This document shows positions 61,152 to 64,000 of a stretch of DNA of 64,000 nucleotides, one piece after another. The position numbers and the translations under genes are program-made. The stretch is from Mesodorylaimus sp. YZB2_4. Lineage: Eukaryota; Nematoda; Enoplea; Dorylaimida; Dorylaimidae. Numbering within the stretch: the stretch's first letter is position 1; each line of letters starts with the position of its first letter. The notes under the pieces are model-generated. The model was not told the origin of the DNA. It searched no databases and worked only from the letters and a program-made list of their open reading frames with translations. The stretch covers positions 1 through 64,000 of the forward strand of contig JASANH010001177.1 of assembly GCA_030248295.1 (NCBI GenBank). The letters are read 5' to 3'.

Positions 61152-63407
61152 TCAAACCACACTGCCTTTCGGAATGTCAATTCCCGCCATGACAAAGATA
61201 CCCCCAATTTGTGCCAGCATGCTGAGAAATGAGATGGTCATAAAGAAGATATGGGCATATAATTCTGCATCGCTGATGGCTTGATGGAGTTGCTCTTTTT
61301 CTGGCGCCAGTCTCTGTTTCTTGGGCGAGTTCAAGAAGAATATGGACGACTTGGCTGGTTTCAACGGGGGTGGGTGCACTTTGGCGGGCTTTTTGAAGCA
61401 GCAGCGGCGACACGGCAATTTTCTCAATATTTCCGACAATAATTTTAGCGGTTTGCTATTCATTATTTTGGCGCAGTTCTTCGGGTCACATAGCCAAACA
61501 GCCAGTATAGTGCAGATTGCGACTTGTGACATCATGGCAAAAAAGAACCAGCCTGAAACAAATGATTGTTTGGAAATTGGCACTAGCTAAGACTACTGTC
61601 GACTTACTCAGCAGCGGTACTGTGGAGGAGCCTTTGGGGATTTGGCTGGACACTTGCAAGAGCTGAATGGAGAATGTCAGCAGAGATGTCATGCCCAAAC
61701 TTAGTTTGTCGTAGGTACATTCTGGATTGTTGACTGGCACGAAGAGGCCGACCGAAGCGAACAGACTGATGACTATCATGGGCAAGAGAATGCTGACTAC
61801 ATAGTAGAGGGGCTGGCGTCGCAAGTAGAACGTGGCCAAGATTCTGGAGTAGGGCACTGGTTGAGTGATGTAGTACCTCTCAGTGAGACTCAGTTCACTC
61901 TTGACCAATATCCACTCGTCGTTCTGCGTATAATAGTCAGTATTGACGTAATCGATGGCCAGCTTGTACCTGATGCGAGACACGTCCAACACGGGTTCGA
62001 AGTTCATTGTGCATACTTGGATATCGAACGGGAACAAGTACATATTGATGGGACATGAGAACTGGAAGATGGCGTTGTAACCGAACATCATAGAAGCATA
62101 GACGGGGTCATTCGAAGGGTCTATTGTTATTGCGACTACTTGTGGGTTCTCAGTTTGAGCTTTGTCCATTTCAACACTACAAGAGTGAGCCTACTGTAGT
62201 AACAGGCAACTTTGTTTCCTTGCAAGCATGCATTGGCCATTAACGAACAGCACCAAGCCACAGTAGTTTTATGTTTAGGCAGGCAGCCAAAAGGAGCTAT
62301 AGAGACAGCAAAGATCCGCCATGGCGCAATGGGCATACGAGGAAAAGCAGTATTTTCGATCCCAGACCGCGACTTTGTTCAAAAGCAGAACTTCACTTGA
62401 TTAGCCAAGTGGGAGAACGAGATCAAACTCTCATCAGGCCCGTGGAATTAAAGTGAGTGCGGATTCTAAAACTTACCTTGTCCTTTGTAAGCTGCCTCCA
62501 GTAGAACGTCATATGTCATACCTGTTAGTAAGGTCAGTCTGGGGACGCCAAACATCAGCGTATGGAGTTGAAATAGTGGTAATATTACCAAAGTTGGCTG
62601 GATTCCAGAATAGATGCGGATCTTTCCAGTCCAACTGAAACCATGCCCACATTCTCACAGTTTGACTATTTTCGTCCTGCCAATCAGAAAAAACGGGTGT
62701 CTGGTAAAATTGTCGGACTGGTTTGATGCCACAAGCCCACCATGGTTTCACGGCTTCCTAGCTGAGTGCCTCCTAGTTTCTCTAATAGGCTATTTTAGAG
62801 TTTTAGAGGCCGGCCTCGTGGCCTGGTGGGTTAGGCGTCTGCCTCTCACGCCAGGTGCGCAGTTACGGGCGAGTGTTCGACTCGCGGGCCGGTAAATCAT
62901 TTCGTGTAAAATGTGTCCCTTCACCCTCGAGTGCGCATAAGCGTTTGGTGATGTGGTAAAACATGAACATGAGTAGCGCCAGCGTGGTGCTATTTAATCG
63001 TAAGTAGCGCCAGCATTACCAGTGTCAACAGTTGGTGTAACTCCAAATAGTAGGTGACTTCTAGGGGGTGAAGCTGAGTTGGATCGCATCTCGCGTTGTA
63101 TCGACTTTTGTTGAGTAAATAAGAATACAAGCGATACTGGTGTTGCAGGGGATTATATTCAATCTCATCTGAAAGAAATCTTCGATACTGCAAGTCCTAG
63201 TGAAACAGTTTCGACACTTATAAAAGGCTTTGAGAGAGAAAAGAGCAGTGCGAAGCATAAAAAACATCCGATCACTCACCTTCAGTCACATTATCCGTCT
63301 GGCCATACGCGACTACAATGGAATCACAAGGTAGGCTCTATCAGAACTCATACAAATCCCTTACCTCCCAATATAATAACGAACGACTTCAGAAGATATG
63401 CCGCCAT
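61152..63407 (-). CDS. Cys-loop ligand-gated ion channel subunit B
   Basis: Six minus-strand exons (63365-63407, 63280-63312, 63020-63168, 62522-62676, 61608-62176, 61152-61552) give a complete 449-residue protein. It has a signal peptide MAAYLLKSFVIILGVAYGQ, an N-glycosylation site NVT, then the ligand-binding domain with WNPANFGN and a Cys-loop CPINMYLFPFDIQVC (about 168-182). M1-M3 and M4 follow, with M2 starting YDKLSLGMTSLLTFSIQLL. The 155-bp and 569-bp exons have exactly the same lengths and phases as those of channel A, showing recent common origin. There is no vicinal Cys pair in loop C, so a classical nicotinic alpha role is unlikely. The large M3-M4 loop is Lys-rich. Confidence 0.92.
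62812..62985 (+). repeat. tRNA-derived SINE
   Basis: The head 62812-62892 resembles a tRNA: A-box-like TGGCCTGGTGGG (62819-62830), B box GTGTTCGACTC (62873-62883), and a perfect T-arm GCGAG/CTCGC around a 7-nt loop (62869-62885). A unique tail follows. It lies in intron 3 of channel B, opposite to its transcription. Fragments elsewhere in the window make it a dispersed family. Confidence 0.8.
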
Positions 63408-64000
63408 GACTTGCTGAAGAGATAAACCACTCTGGTACAGGTAACCTCGTCCTTGACCCGCGTAGCGCATAGTACGACCAAGATGCCAAGCCGGCCCCTG
63501 GAAGGCCCTCCGTACATGATTTCCATGAATAAGTAACAGTCTTTACATCGACCCGCGCTCTTATGCGTCAACATAGCTTTGTTCTTTTTCTCGAGCTACA
63601 ACTGAAAAGTTGAGGTAGAATGTGAACTCTTTTTTTTCTGGGTCTTTTATTTAGTCTAGTGATTTACGGTATGCTAATCGTAAAACACACCTAGATTTTT
63701 GCCCGCTTTGCATTAGAAAGGAGCTCAACTGGCTCCGGTCATACAGTATGCCTGGTTGTGAATCCCCTTAAAGCTAGGTGCTGAACCCAGCTGAATGGTA
63801 GAGTGACGACAATATGTTGCCACTGCTACTTCTTTGCAGACTACACTTTTGCCTATCAAGCTGGACCTGTAGTTCGAACTACACTTTAGGTTTGAAGCAA
63901 ATTTATAGAAATTTTAACATCTAGGCGTAGAAGCTTTTACTACTCGCACACATTTTATTCAGCCATCAGGCCCTAGTCTCATACATACTGCAGGCCGACA
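63408..64000. other. Upstream region of channel B to window edge
   Basis: No further exon or RNA gene is recognised; it should contain the channel B promoter. Confidence 0.45.

Noticed and set aside
62812..62892. Functional tRNA gene
   Set aside because: A/B boxes and T-arm are present, but the acceptor and anticodon arms are imperfect and the segment is joined to a repeated tail, so it is a SINE head.

Overview
The window is nuclear DNA from a nematode. The clearest evidence is a complete cuticle-collagen gene with the nematode-type N-terminal domain. Supporting evidence is a small SH2-tyrosine kinase back-to-back with a CK1/TTBK-type kinase, two families expanded in nematodes. Most genes are intron-rich (4 to 26 exons), mostly with short GT-AG introns ending in T-rich AG acceptors. 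The transposon load, G/C homopolymer tracts and an apextrin-like gene look unlike Caenorhabditis, but species and clade cannot be fixed from this sequence. Gene models below were built by hand from reading frames and splice phases; in every model described as complete the exon lengths sum to a multiple of three.

Region 1-9.84 kb is nested mobile DNA. It holds the 3' part of a Ty3/Gypsy element (gag zinc knuckles, a -1 frameshift signal, protease, RT, RNase H, a DD35E integrase and a C-terminal PWWP domain, with two in-frame stops). Next come the start of its 3' LTR, about 1 kb of a 48-bp tandem repeat, a Penelope-like RT fragment, a decayed LINE with an (AAATAG)n tail, and a 626-bp TA-flanked inverted-repeat element inserted at that tail.

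Region 9.84-30.6 kb holds a dual-specificity phosphatase (11.4 kb), a 26-exon receptor guanylyl cyclase (13.6-26.6 kb), the cuticle collagen (minus strand, 27.3-28.4 kb) and a small secreted apextrin-like protein (30.1 kb).

Region 30.7-48.5 kb is a run of minus-strand genes: an ankyrin-repeat protein, a small predicted N-myristoylated protein, an LPGAT1-like acyltransferase, striatin, a C/EBP-like bZIP factor and an OST-alpha-type transporter.

Region 49.5-64 kb holds MCM5 (plus), two paralogous Cys-loop channel subunits (minus) and, between them, the divergent SH2-kinase/CK1-kinase pair. A tRNA-derived SINE family is scattered through introns and spacers. The genes are mostly unrelated single-copy functions (signalling, replication, lipid metabolism, transport) and do not form an operon or pathway cluster. 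The most unusual items are the PWWP module on the retroelement integrase, the very clean frameshift signal, and four intronic poly-G tracts that all lie on the sense strand of their host genes.
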